Part shown: one piece after another, positions 25,090-40,000 of the stretch | Position numbering within the stretch: the stretch's first letter is position 1 | Layout of the letters: each line of letters opens with the position of its first letter | Source: Sapria himalayana | Lineage: Eukaryota; Streptophyta; Magnoliopsida; Malpighiales; Rafflesiaceae | NCBI GenBank assembly: GCA_029783825.1 | Contig: JAREIK010000343.1 | Location: 3,448,501 to 3,512,500 of the forward strand | Reading direction: 5' to 3' | Length of the DNA: 64,000 nt | Position numbers and translations under genes: made by a program | Notes under the pieces: generated by a model | What the model was told of the DNA's origin: nothing | The model's input: the letters and a program-made list of their open reading frames with translations, nothing else | The model's database searches: none

Positions 25090-28000
25090 ATGGATGGCTT
25101 GTCGGTATCGGATGCTGACTTAGTGATCCACCTGCACCCTTCGCAGAGCAAATATGTCTCAAAAGCTATCCTCCGCCAGCTTAGTTCTCTCCTTTTCACG
25201 TTAGTGCACTGCCCCTGCTTCCACACAATTTTATCTGCACAGACACTTGTTTGTTGTTACTCGTAATCACATGCTTTTATTCCCGGTCATTGTTCAAACA
25301 ACGATATAATGTCTCTCGCGTTTCGCTTTCTTTTTTTGGCCGTTATCGTAGATTTTCTCTTGTATCATATGGTTTGTATCTGTTAGAAAAGGAATTAAGC
25401 AGAGAAAAAACGACTATTTTCAAATTATCAACATGGATGTACTTAGTCTAGCAGCTCATGCTCCATTTTTTGACAAATATTGTGTGGGAGGGAAGGGAAG
25501 AATCCACAATTTCTGATTGTGGACTCGTGTTGGTGTTGGTGGTGGTGCACACACAGATTAATGAAGAAAGGAAGTGATGCACATATGCATATTAATGAAT
25601 AAAGAAAAATGTTATACACACCAAAATTGTGTATAGGGTAGCCAAGTAATTTATTAATTTGGATTGTCACCGGACTTACCACACACCTAAAATAGTTCTC
25701 AATGCATCAATTAACCATCTCAATTAGATGCATTTAAACTATCAATAATGTACTGGATATTATAAGAAATCCAAATTTAAATGTGTCTGGTCGTAACAAT
25801 ACTGAGACGATTGTTCAGTATGAAAATTTATCGTATGCATCTAACCTGAGATTGATAAGGGGAGATTGGGGGAGGGTGAAAAAAAAAAAGAGCTCTCAAT
25901 GCATCAATTAACCATCTTTGTCTGATCAAAGGTTTGGGGATAATATGTTGTCGAGTGCCAAATAGCTATGCCCTAGAGTTTAAAAAATTATCACCAAAAG
26001 GACCTATTAAAGATTGTGTCCTTGTCACATGTAAATAGAGTTTGAGAGTCTATGCAATTTATAGACATTAGACATCAAGTGTTGCCCAACTATTTTAGCA
26101 GAATATGAATGTGGTAACAATTTAAAATGATCATACTTGGTGAAATGATCAATCACCACAAAAATAGCCATGGCCTTTAGATTTTGGCATTCATTAAATT
26201 AAGATATGTAAATACACTATATGGTATTGGACATAGTTTTAATAGTCTAGGAGTGAGAGAGTGTTTTTAAGCTTATAACATTAACAAATTGAATAAGTCT
26301 ACACCTATTCTCTGATCTCATTTCTTATTCTCCTTTAAAAGACTACTAAAGCCAATATTTGATAATAGCAAAGTAATTCAGTTTGAATTGATGTATCATT
26401 ACCAACCTTCAATTTGCCTTTGTGGTGTAATTCATCTCGATTCCATGTATATTTAGAGTCTTAGAGGAATTAGTTTTTTTAACCCTCCCCTTAATTCCCA
26501 CTCACTAATCCAAAGTTAGATGCATACGAAAAACTTGCATATTAGTCAATTGTCTCAGTAATGATCGCGACAAGTATGTTTAATTTTGGAGTTTTATGAG
26601 ATCTAATATATTAGTGATGATTAAAATGCATCTAAGTGAGAGGATTTAGTTGTAATTACTTTTAATAAATGTGGGTTTGTTCCCCATAAATGTTGGATTA
26701 TGCCATAGAGACCTAGAGATGAGATTGATGTTATAGCCATAAGTTTAGTGAATGTAAACAAATAGGGCATTTGCTACAATGTTTTCTCTGTCTTGCTTGT
26801 ACCGAGTTATGTAATTATATTGCATTAACTTTGCCATTCAAGTCTACTAAGCTGGGGCAGTGAGTTTTTGTTTCATTAGGTACCTTAAAGCTTTGATGGT
26901 CAATCTTAATTCTTAACAATAAAATGATGGTTGATCAAATGTAATATTCATTTTTCAATAACAAAAAGAATTGCCAATTTCTTATTCTCTTACATTGATA
27001 GATTTTGATATTTTTTTGCCAATGTTTTACTGATAAATGCAATGTGGTGTCCTTGCATTATGATTGCTCCAAATGCCTTAACCACAAGTATCAGTTTTGA
27101 TGGTAAACCCTTCGGAGAAATTTGGTGGAGTAAGAACTGTTGTTGCTATCATGATTTGTTTTAGATATTCAAAATTGTACCAACTTTGTTCTGTCTATCA
27201 AAATGAATTTTTTTTGGTGCATATTTTAATGATTATGTTATTTTTCTATAGTTATTGACAAACCTTCTATAGTAGTCCGTGAGGCCCAAGAATCCTTTTA
27301 ATTGCTTTAGCATAGCAAGTCGAAGCTAATTATTAATTGCTTTGATTTTCTTGGGGTTAGTAATAAATCGTTGACTAGAAATGATTGTGACCCAAAAACT
27401 CGATGTTGTATTGTGTCTAGAAACATTTGTTAAATTTAACTAAGGGCTGGTTGTCTCGAAGGACTTGTAAAGTGACCTTTAAATATTGTCAATGATCATC
27501 AAAAGTTATGCTATAACTCAGAATTTTATCGAAAAACACAAATATGATTTGATGTAACTAGGGTCTAAAAATGGAGTTCATGAGGTTTTCGAATTTAGAA
27601 GCTGCATTGGAAAGGTTGTAGGGGATCACCAAATATTCAAAGGGACCTTGATGCATCTTGAAGGCAGCCTTGTGGATGTCGATAGGATGCATGCAAATCT
27701 GCCAATAATTAGATCGAAGATCAATCTTAGAAAAGATAGTGGAATTTCTTAGCTTTTCCAACAACTCTTCAATTATTGGAATGTAGAATTTATCTTTGAT
27801 TGTAACCCAGTTAAGAGATCTATAGTCCATGTTAAGATGCCAAGTCCCATTCTTCTTTTTTACTAGCACCATAGGATGGCACAAGAGCTTTTATTGTTTT
27901 GTATTATGTCTGCTTCAAAAATTTATAAATAAGTATTTTGATTGCATCTTTTTCTTAAGCAGTTTACCTGTATGGCCTATATCTGATTGATCCAATCCTA

Positions 28001-31000
28001 TATTTCTAGTCAATTATGTGATCATGAGTTCATATATAAGGCAAGCCTATAGGTTCTGAAAAAATATTAGTATAACAAGTCAAAAGTTCCAGCAATTGTT
28101 GGAACTATTGTGGGGATAGGTTGGTGCCTAGATTATTAGAGTCAGATCTTTGAATGACCACAATCTAGCTACTGACAACAACTGCATAGAGGAGAATTGT
28201 TGAGTTTGTCCTAACAACTTAGCCACATGTTTCCCAATCCATTGTATTCAATTGTTCCTCTTTTTTACTTGGTAACTGATATAATTGTTTTCATATAACT
28301 AAACTCATTTGTAGTTTTGTGAAATTTTTCATAATATCACCAAGATTGCTAAATTATTGAGTTTCTAAGATTAAATCATAATTATCTAGTCGAAGTAGGT
28401 AGACATCAGCATATAAAACACGTGTATCTTTCAGATAAATTTTGGACACCAAGTAGTACAATGAATATCTGCTCCATTAGCCAAAAGCACCTTGACACTC
28501 TTCACTATCTATAATGGACAATTATATTTCTTGGCTATATTAGTATTGAAGAAGTTGTGTACTTTTAGATTCAAAAAGCTCCAATTGTGGTTTGCACCAA
28601 TAACATCCAATTAATGTCTTAGTTTGAGTTACATCTTCCAATTAGAGCATTTAGAGACAGCTGAACTAGTGCATTGCTCCCCAGATCACTTTGTTCATTT
28701 GATGCTAATCTTTCTTCCTTTAATTCTATGTCTATCTATAGTTGTATCACATATAATTATTTTTTCTTATAATGATATTGATAGCTAGGGATAAATTTCT
28801 CATAATACTTGAAATATAATTCTTTGACATACTTGTCATCAATATCTTTATTGGATGTAGCTTGTAGAATTTTTGGATTCATAGGTGGATAAAGTTTAGG
28901 AATAATAGGTAGTGATGGTAGAGGCAAGAATCATGGTTGGCATGACTTGTTAGAAGTCGTGTTAAAAAAATTAGTGTTTGGATATGACTAAAGTGGGGTT
29001 AGAATAGATGGTGCGAGACAAAATTGCTGTGTGTGTGGATTGAAAGGTGCTCTTAGCGGAAGGCTTAGGCTTACTTTATGGTATGGCTATTGCAAGTTCT
29101 TGCGAATGAACTAGAGAATAAACATCATCAAGGGTGTTTGGTTTAAATATTTGAGCATGCATTTGCAACTCATCCACTAATCTAAATAAAAAGAAATTTA
29201 AATATTGAGATTTAGTTACCTTAGTTATAGGATAGAGTTCATCAAATTTATCCATGTATGAATCATAGTTGTTAAAGGCACACCTCATGCTTGCCTAAAG
29301 CCTAAGTGTCACCTAGTTTAACCAAAAGCAACTCGCCTCACCTCAGGTGCCCCCACAAGAGATCATTTTTAAAATGTCTCACAAAACATATTATTTCTAA
29401 ATTCTCTCTATAAAACATATTATTTTCAAAGTCTCCCCACAAAATATATTATTTCAAAGCTTCCCCACAAGAGATTATTTTTAAAATGTATCACAAAACA
29501 TATTATTTCTAAATTCTCTCTATAAAACATATTATTTTCGAAGTCTCCCCACAAAATATATTATTTCAAAGCTTCCCCACAAGTTAATTATTTTTAAAAG
29601 TCTTCTTTTCTAACTCCTAAAATTTATAAACAACATATTTTATTTCTTAAAATTTCATATGTTGGATTGTTAAAACTTTGTTATTTTATTTTAAAATTTG
29701 AATATTTATGATAATGAAAAATACTAATTATATTTAATTTTATATGTGATTTATTTTATTTGATTGTATTTTATTAGCAAATAAAAAGTATAGGTAATAT
29801 TTAATAAAAATATATAATTTATATATATATATATATAGGTAGAGTGCAACTAAAAAAAATTCATATCTTAATTATATCTTGCATCTCAATGTCTCAAAAA
29901 AGTATCATGTTTCAGTACTCTTTGTATCTCGAATAACTATAATATGACTGTCAGGTTAAAATCTTTCAAAAATTGTTTAGATTTGCTAAAAGTTTATAAA
30001 CATGATATTCAAATAGATTATTCAAAGCTCTTACATATTCAATATAATCCAAATAAGCATGATTACTCTTGGATTTCATATACCCTTGGTACCATTGAAT
30101 AGCCTTTCCATCTAGATGCGGGGTTGCTAAACATACTCAATTTTTTGAAGTCATGCAATCCACTTCAAAAAATCGCTCCACTCTTAGTAACCAGACAAAT
30201 AGTCCATTCCCATCAAAATGAGCAAAGTCCACCTTTGTAGATGGATTTACGAAGCTATTACTCATCATGATGAAAGCATCATGCATGCACTTTGGACACA
30301 TTGTTTGTTTCCTTCATGCTAGGGGTGTCAGAAATGTGACAACGAGAATGATTTAATTGTTAGTCATATTGTCTTGTGATTGATCAAGTCTATATTATCT
30401 ATTTCTTTGTTAGTGATCATAATTTTTAGGAATCTATTGTATGTGCATATAGTTAATTAATTGGTTTTTATTATAGCCATTGATGAATAATATTGATTGG
30501 AACTGATTGTTTCACAATAATTAAAGTTATTTAAATAAAAATGGAAGTTTTTTTTTATTTTGCAATCTTGATAGTTTGTTTTTTTATTCAAATGATGTAG
30601 CATTGGAATTAGATAAATTTAATAAAATGAAAATGAGCATGTATCTATCATTTTTATTGATTTCATTTCTTTTTTTATCCTAACAAACATGTAGATCAAT
30701 GAACTATGAAATTTTATGTAATTAAATATCTCATGCTTTGTTGGCCACTATGATTATTGATGAATATTGCTAGAGAAATTATGAGAATTAAGGAGTGTTA
30801 ACATCTCATTGAATTTGTAGAACAAAATCAATTGTTGGAGTTGTCTGAGATATAGTGGAAATCATTTCAGCTAAAGAACCTCAAAGCTTGGGATTATTTT
30901 CTCTAATTCATAAATATATAAATTCTAGAGGCACTTCTTTGCAAAGACACCCGTGAGCAAATTGATTTGAGAATTTATGCATAAGTCAAGCAAGGTACCC

Positions 31001-34000
31001 GTTATTTCTTGAAAATAATGATAATTAACAACAAGATGTAGAAAGTGAATTTATGGTGAGGACATGGAAGAAATGATTATCATAATGAATATTGGGGGGA
31101 TGGGAGGGGCTGTGTTGCACGGATACGCCTAGGAGCTGCCGTGTCCACGTGTCCGACACGTGGACACGGGTCGGACACGCGTCGGGTACGTGTCCGATAC
31201 GCCACGCGGCGTATCGGACACAAATCCGTATGGGATACGCCACGTGGCGTATCGGATACGCGTCGGAGACGTATCCGACGCGTTGTTCGGAGACGTATCC
31301 GACGCATTTTTGGAAACAGATTCCAAAAACGCATCGTTTTTTGGAATCTGTATCCAAAAATGCATTTCGGGAGGGGGGGCGGGAGGGGGTTTCGGAAGGG
31401 GGGGGCGGGCGGGAGTGGGTTTCGGAAGGGGGGGCGGGCGGGAGTGGGTTTCGGAAGGGGGGGCGGGTAGGAGTGGGTTTCGGAAGGGGGGGCGAGAGGG
31501 GTTTCGGAAGGGGGGGCGGGAGGGGGTTTCGGAAGGGGGGAAGGGGGGGAAGGAAAATACCTAACATTTTGTTTACATTATTTTAAAATACAAAATTTTA
31601 AATTATTTTAAAATACAGTATATTTAATTATTTTAAAATACCTAATATTTATAATTAATAATTTTTATTTTTAATTTTATTTTTTTTATCATGACATATC
31701 CTAGCCGTATCCGTATCCTAGTTTTTTAGAATTTGCCGTGTCCCCGTATCTTGCCGTGTCGTATCCCCGTGTCCGTATCCGTGTCCGTGCAACATAGGGG
31801 AGGGGGGTTCAAAACTTGGAACAGTTGGGGGGGGGTTCAAAACTTGGAACAGTTGGGGGTTTAAAACTTGGAACAGTTTGGGGGGGGGGATGCATTATTT
31901 TTATAAATAAATAATCTAAATTATTTAAACAAATAAAGATAATTATTTTTTTTATTTTATTATGCCGTGTCATAGCTTTATTTGTATTCTAGTTTTTTTA
32001 AATTTATCGTGTTTCCTTATTTCGTCGTGTCCATGCTTCTTAGGTGTTGACACATAAAATTTGATGTATAGTTTTGTGATCATTATAATAAATTTGTTCA
32101 ACATATATAATAATACATTATTATTTCTTATATTTTTAATATTTTTTAAAATTGATTATTTATTATTAATAGATAAATAGATATATCCATGATCTATCAC
32201 AAAAAAAATTATCAACCTATATTATGAGCAATTATCAATACAAGTAATTGAGTACATAAAATTATCTTTTGTTGTATTGTTATTAGATTCTTTTATATTT
32301 GAGTATATTAGATTAAATATATTCTTATTCATATCTGATTGATTATAATAAATAGAAAGTTTTGATATAATTTATTAAATTTATTATTATAATATTTTTA
32401 GAATAAAAAGAAAAATATAGTGATCATGTGATGATTACCTGCAAAGTAGGTATTGGCTCATGTATTGATAATCTATGAGTCTGAATAATGAATACGAGCA
32501 ACAAAATTAATAATACTTAGAAAGAGAAGTGATTATTGCTATCTTAGAAAACAATGTTGTATATTTCTCTTTAGGAAGTGTTTTGATGGATAAATTTTAT
32601 AAGGATCTCTAAATGATTATTATCGTCAAAAAGTTGCTATCAATGCTATATAAAATTCTCATTATATTTTTTTGAAATAATAACCAATACTTATTTTTGA
32701 TATCATTTATCTTTTTGTAGTGTATAAATAGAATTGAAGTTTTTTTATTTTTATCTATCATAATAATTTTTTTTCATACCCAATGCATTATCTAATAAAT
32801 TTTTTTCTTAGAAAAACAAATTTTTGGTTTGCTTTTTCATAGGGTATTAGCTCTGATAGTATGTATAAACGTATATACAAAATAAGTAATGCAGTAATTT
32901 CAAGATTAATATCTCATACAAATAATTCACTTATAATAGATATCTTATTGAGGTTGTCTATGCATTGAGTACTCTCATTAACCTAATAAAAAAAACTATA
33001 TTAATAATAAAGAAATTATAAAACTAAAAATTACAAGTTTCAAAGTAGTTGCAAATCAGGATAGTACTTTTGAGTAGAGGTGTCAACCGGGCCAGCTCGG
33101 CCCGGCACGAGGCATGGCACGATTCAGCCGTGCCTGGGCTGGCCCGGCATGAGAATTTTTCGTGCTTGGGTGACCTATTGTGCTGTGCCGTGCCAAGGCC
33201 AAATTGGCCTCGTGCCGTGCCTGACACGGCACGGTTTGGTGGCCCGTGGCATGGCCTGTCGGCAAGGGACCTGTCCCGCAGACTCACACCTCACGACTTA
33301 CATCCCCATCACCACGCCAGTGCCATTCGGTGTGGATAGGGAAAATGCGCAGACATTGGTCCACTCTGACCGGACACGCTGTCTCGCCCGGCTGGAATCC
33401 CCCCCCCCCCCCCCCCCCTCCCCCAATGGTTAGAAAAAAATTCGAATATCAACTGTTGGATTTTGCCTCCAACGGCCAGGGAGCAGAATCCGATGGCACT
33501 CATAATTCTGCCCCCTAAAATTTTCTAAAAAATAAAAAAAACATAAAAAATACTTAAAATTTTTTTTTCTTTAATCTTTAAAATCCGCCCACCTCTATAA
33601 TATTTTTAATTTTCATAAACATTTATTCTCAAATCTCACTCTCTCAAAATTCTTGCTCTTCTCTATCTCGGGACTCGGGATTTTGTCATTCGGCTCGGTT
33701 TTTTGAGATCTTCAACTCGGGTTTGGAATTTTGAACTATACTGTGGTGCACTGTGCATGTGATCTACCTCATTTTTTTATCGGTTATTTTAAGTTTTTTT
33801 GTTTACTTTATCTCTCTCTACTCTCTAGTATCTCTCTCTAATCTTAAAATCTAAAATATATCATCTATGTTCTATCTTTTGTTTAACAAAAATTCTAAAA
33901 AATGACTAATACTAATGAAACATATTTAAATTTAGAAAATGAAATCTTACACAAAGGTCTGAGGCTGCTGAAATTTTGGTTTCTTTAGTCATCTTAACCC

Positions 34001-37000
34001 AAACATCTAAAAAATAAAAAAACTAGTAGGATATCTTGTTGTTTGGACTCATTTTAATATAATAAAAATAAAAAAATATTAGGGGTGAGAAAGAAGAAAT
34101 GACACAGTGCAAATATTGTATGAGAAATTTAATTTGTAAGAGTTCATTTGGGACTGAGCACCTTAAGAGGCATACCGAATTATACATCTAAAAATATGGT
34201 GCATTAAATCCTAGGCAAACCCAATTTAGCATTGTATTTTTTTGAGACTAGCATTAGATCCAGTTTAGTCTCAAAGTTTATTTCATTCATATTCCACAAC
34301 GAGTTGGGTAGGGAAGACATGGTAAAAATTATCACATTGATGGGTCTTTCGATCAGATTTTCGGATGATTCAAGAGTTAATGCGCATCATGCAAACATAT
34401 TTTCATTCTGCTTATCGTAGGATTTCTAGGTCCACATCTAGGAATGACATACTAAAATTTTAAAGTTAGAAAAATAAAAAATAATTAATGAATTTATGGC
34501 ATAGAGTAGAATGGTGTCCGTGACATCCGATATCTGGATAAGTCATGATGAATCATCATATGAATGTCTCACCGGCCACTATGTAGATTCTAACTGGACA
34601 ATGAATACAAAATTTTTAGTATTCTTTGAGATTCTCTATCCTCATGATAGTCCTGTCATTTTTAAGTGTTTAATGAAAATTTTTAGAGAATATAAAGTTT
34701 AAAATAAAATTTTTAGTATTACATTCGATAACGCATCTAATAAAGGAGTAATGATTAACATATTTGTTAGGAATATTAGACACATCATTAGGAGATATCT
34801 TTCATGTCAGATGCATGTATCACGTGATTAACTTGATTAAGCTGAGTTTGGTAGTCTCCGTTTATCTGTGAATCTTAAGAAGAAGAAATTCTAATCAGAT
34901 GTGAGACACCGTTGGAATTACACGTTGCTAATTTTGGAGTTATGTGTTGGATATGAACATGTGATATTCGACTACGTCAATAGTAAGAGTGACGAACTTA
35001 TTATTAATGACACTGACTGAGCTTCAGGAATTTCATTTATGAATTTTCTGAAGATTTTTTATGACACGATGAACATGTGTTTGTCGGTTTATATTTTATA
35101 CTCCCACGACTTGTATTGCACTCAGGTACATATGTAATATTATTAGCATGTTTAGGACGTAACGAGATGACCCGACACTTAGCCATATGGTTGCAGAGAT
35201 GGAAACCAAGTACTTAAAGTACTGGTCCACTGTTCCATCTCTTTATTGTCTCGCTGCATGCATGGACCATAGGGTTAAGGTGAAAGAGGTAGATAATACC
35301 CTGACATACATTTCTTCGTGCATGAATCTGGAAGACTCATCTGAAGGGTTCAATCACGAGAAGTTGACTGACATGTTCACATACTACGATATTAGGTATG
35401 CTGGTAGTAGTGAGATTGTGATTACGGACATGAATACATTCTTCGGAGATGACGATTTTTTCATTCAGTTAGCAAGGGAGAAATGACGTGGTGGACCATC
35501 ACATAGGAATAAGCTTTCTCGGTACTTATATACCGATTATTGCTCAATCCTATCATATTTTTATACTAAGGATCTTGGTATATTACAGTGGTAGAAATCA
35601 TATGAGTCCACCTTTTTAGTGCTATCTAGGATGACACGTGATCTACTGACTCCTCTAGTGTTGAGCGTATCATTGGAGTCTCCTTTTTTTGTTGCAGTGA
35701 ACGTGATTTCGGATAGGAGATTGAGATTACGTCCAGATATTGTTGAGGCCTTGGCCTTTTTGAAGGATTGAGAGGATTTGAGATTTAGCATCCAGGATCG
35801 TGCAGAAGCTGGGACAGAGACTGCATCCGTTGCAAAAGCGGAGGAGTTGATTGCTTATGATGATAATCCATATGATAGTGATTTTGATTTTGTGGTTGAT
35901 GATGCTCAAGATATGTCGATTGACGATTGATGTGGTTGTCGGTTCTACTGCCCGTTGCCAGACACCAGTTGCCAATGTCACGCCACGCCAGTACGCCATG
36001 TCACATGTCATTTATCATTGCCACTTGATTTTGATTTTTGATGCCTCACGGTCACGGACACAATTAATGATTTGTGTGATTTATTCTTGATTTTGCTTTT
36101 TGATTTCGATGTTTTATTTTTTATTGATTGTACATTTTTTTTTACGTTACGTAGTATTTGCTTTGGTTTGGTATCTATTGGCCGATTTGACATTTAGTTA
36201 ACTTTTATTTTTATGACTTTGTAAATTTTTTTAACGAAATTTTTTTTAATTTAAAATTTTCATTTAAAAATTAAAACTCTATAAATTAATTCTAATAAAT
36301 TATAATCTAAATTTATTAAAAATTAATAAAAAAATTTAAACTTTATTAATATTTTCAAGTTATAAATTTTTAATAATTTTCAAGTTACAAATTTAATATT
36401 TTAAATATTATCTATATATAATATAATATGTATTTTATATATAGTTTAATACAATAATTTAAATTTTAGAAAAAAATTATTTTTTTTAACTAGGCTCGTA
36501 CGGGCTTGACCCGGCACGATACTTTTACCGCCGGGCTTGTAGGCTGTGCTCAAAAAAAATGGGTCAGGCTAGCCCGACACGTCTAGTTTGATATCAATAC
36601 TTTTGAGAAAATTATTTGTGAAAAATTCCATGTTTGATGGTGGAATTCTATTGGATAGTGGTGGTGATTGTATTTGTCAGGTTGAATAATTGTTATTCTT
36701 ATTTTGATATCATATTAAATATCATTATACTTATCAAACACAATTTCAATTTCTTCAAATTAGCTATATGAATTTTTATTTTATAAATAATATTTTTTTT
36801 ATAAATGTTCACATACATCTAATTGTATATTTTTTTATTATTTGTATCTAAATTTTTAGTAGTCAAAATTTTTTGTACATTCTCAACTAATATGTTATCT
36901 AAATATTTTATAATTATAGTTGTATATAATATTTTATTCATGATCACAAATTAGATTTAATCTCAGTGTTATGGTAAATATATTTATCTAAGTGTGCTGG

Positions 37001-40000
37001 ATCCTAGGTTTGAGACTAATTAGATTTAATCTCTTTGATTTTTATGGGTAATATTATCAATATATTAACCTCTTCGTAGACTCATTCTAAGTGGGAATAT
37101 TGTTCACTAGCTATGACATTTATAATTGTCATACTTGGATATTATTTTGTTTTTTTTATTTTTTATTTTTTAGTTTTTCTATCCATTTTTCATTATATAT
37201 ATATCACTATTATGATTATCTTATATGTATTTTATCTTAAAGTATCTTAGTATTTAGCAAAATTTTAAAAGTTGAAAGCATAAGGTGAGATATTTTTGTA
37301 TTCGTGAGGCTAGGCTTAAGACTTGAGGCATTAAGGCATAAGTTTTTTATTACGGCGTAAGACGTAATTTTAAATTTATTACAATTTTTACTTTTATTTT
37401 AATTTTAATTTAATACTATTATCAAATTTTTATAAAATTTTATAATTTATTAAATATTTTTTTTTAATTTCACCTTGCCCTTGCCCTTGCCCCACTCTCT
37501 TGCCTCTCTCCTATTGCCCTCGCTCTCACCCTTGCCCCACTCTCTTGCCTCTCTCCTATTGCCCTCGCCCTCGCCCCTCTTATCTACTCCACAGAAAGCT
37601 TGATGGAGCTCACTGGAGCTGCACAAGCTTTGTCGTGGAGCTTTAGTGGGCTCCATGGTAGAGCTCTAGCGAGCTCTAGGAGCTTCGTCGAACTCAACGA
37701 AGCTTGCGTGGAGCTCTATAGAGCTCGACTCTTTTTTTTTAATGTCTTGAGGTATTTTATGAATGACTCTCCTTGAGGTGTGTGTCAAGACGTTAAAAAA
37801 ATATCTTTAAAAACATTAGTATTCGGTACATAAATGTAATTGATTGAACAAGTATTTTTTTATATTTTCTAACTAATTAGACATTTCTCTATTATATATA
37901 ATTATTAACCTTATGATATTGATTTAATTAATTTTATTTATTTAGCTATTTATTATATTATAAATTGATGAGTGATCATTAAAATTCTAGATCTTTTTAG
38001 AATTTTGAAATTAAAATTATTTGAGTAAGAATAATATAATTATGAATAATTACTAGAAAAATTTTTATATTGTATGCATGTATTTGTAGGTTATGTATTG
38101 GTTTAATGATAAATACTTTCATTAAAAATAGAGGTGTCAAACATGCCATGTTGTTCTGGTATGACCCATTTTTGGGTGTCACAGTTAGGCCACATGCCAT
38201 TCTGGGTATGACCCGACATGGAAATCATGCCTGGCCTAGCATGATAGGACTTTCAGACTACCCGGCTTGCCATGGCACGATCATCATGATTCCGGACAGA
38301 CTCGTGCCTACCATGTTGGGTTGTCTTGAGTCTTGCTGAATTATGTCAATTTCATGGGCAGTGTCACAATAAGCATTGTTCATCGGCCATCACCACCGGC
38401 CATCACCATTGTCACTACATCGATGACACATCGATGACTAGTCCATAGGATCGTGCCTGTCCACATTTTCACTCACTAATGATTAGTCACCCTATAAACA
38501 TAAAAATAAAAATATAAAATAAAAAAATAAAGAAAAAAAAAACTAATTATATTATATGTACTACACACATTAGACATAATGTTAACAAAACATAAGTATA
38601 AGAGTACAAATATATAAATATGAACTATAACTATAAGAGCAATAAAAAATAAAAAAAATAAATTTATTTCAAATAAGAAATAAAATAATAATAATTAATA
38701 AAAAATATTAAAAAAATCATAAACATGATTATAGTTTCAAATATGAATCAAATTGTATAAAAATGATAATCATAAAATAAATACGACATCAACAAATAAA
38801 AATCAATTCCAATATTAATTGATATTTGTACAGGTGTGAAATGGGTCGGACGGCCTGGGCTCGACCCGAAGCATGACACGATTTAGGCATGCATGGCCTG
38901 ACACAGCATGCTACAATACTGTGCTTGGGGTCCTGTTGGGAGGATTCTCGGCATGAATCATGTCGTGCTGTGCTGAGGGTATTTGGCCCACATGTCATGC
39001 CATGCATGACATGTGTGATCATGCACCGAGCGATGCTTGATGGGGGGACGACACAGTGATACTCGAAATCCTAATTTTTAAAAAAATGTCCGACCCAACT
39101 TTAACAGGCCGACTTGAACCAGCCTGAACCAGCTCGAACCTAGGTGGATTTTGGGTTGCAGGCCGTGTTGGGCCTTCCCTCCAAGGAACTGTGCCGTGCA
39201 AGGTGGCATGCCAGCCTAGCTGGGCCCGAAAAAAATGGGCTGGGCTGTTTGACACCTCTAGGTATTTGTATGTAAATCATCATTATCATGGAAGTGTCTA
39301 ATGATATCATTAGTGGTGATCTTAATATTCTTCAAGTCTCATGAGTTATCATTTGCTAGTAATTCTTGAACTCTCACTCTATCATAAATGTTAAATCTTG
39401 AATTTTTATAGTTTTTCATGTATGTAAGTATTTCAATGATATCTTATTACAGACTTGATTTCTTATCTAAAATAGCACTGACTATAATACAAAAAATAAA
39501 CTCTAATGTTATGCTAGACACCAAATAAGTTAGTAGATCCCGTGATTTCTTAGATAAAACGAGATAGATGAATTTATATAATTTTTATTATATTAAAATA
39601 TTAATATTCTTATTATTATTATGTGATAGAATTAAGTAGTAATCAGTATCTAAGTACCGAGATAGCTCATTCATATTCAATGAATCACTTTGTTTTTTTC
39701 TTACTGACTAAATGTAGAAGTCATTATCTCTGATTATGGTATCAATGTTTATACTTGGAGACTGATTACAACTATTATCTTACATAGTATTATAATCTAT
39801 AAATAAGTTGATTCATTTTTCATAAATGAAACCTTCCTATTAGTGTTTTTGGTTCATGTATTCTGATATATATGTTAAAATATTTTTTATCACTTTTATC
39901 TTACTTTTAGGGATAATATAAACATTCAAATAATAAAGAAATAAAATATTAGACTAATATTTTTAATATTTGGTTTTTATCTCAATGACCATGATATTGA

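Larger units (their letters stand above)
25905..30320 (-). mobile_element. Ty3/gypsy retrotransposon relic (gag-pol), antisense to RPA43
   Basis: On the minus strand the domains run in gypsy order. Gag lies at about 30290-29985 (VDFAHFDGNG, HLDGKAIQWYQGY) and 29288-29076 (YMDKFDELYP). Reverse transcriptase lies at 27884-27558 (DYRSLNWVTIKDKF, FSKIDLRSNYWQI, FEYLVIPYNLSNA) and RNase H near 26760-26830. Integrase lies at about 26190-25915 (VVIDHFTKYDHF, then a worn STTYYPQTFDQT near 25930). The RT active-site block reads FVFFDK where two adjacent Asp are expected, with a stop just before it, so it is inactive. Integrase is cut at 25915 by the SINE target site. Gag is split by about 700 bp of foreign DNA (29290-29985). 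No LTRs or chromodomain were recognised. Confidence 0.85.

Noticed and set aside
31025..31586. Pro- and Gly-rich frames of 110-180 codons on both strands
   Set aside because: They are produced by the G-rich minisatellite and palindromes of a non-coding inverted-repeat element.
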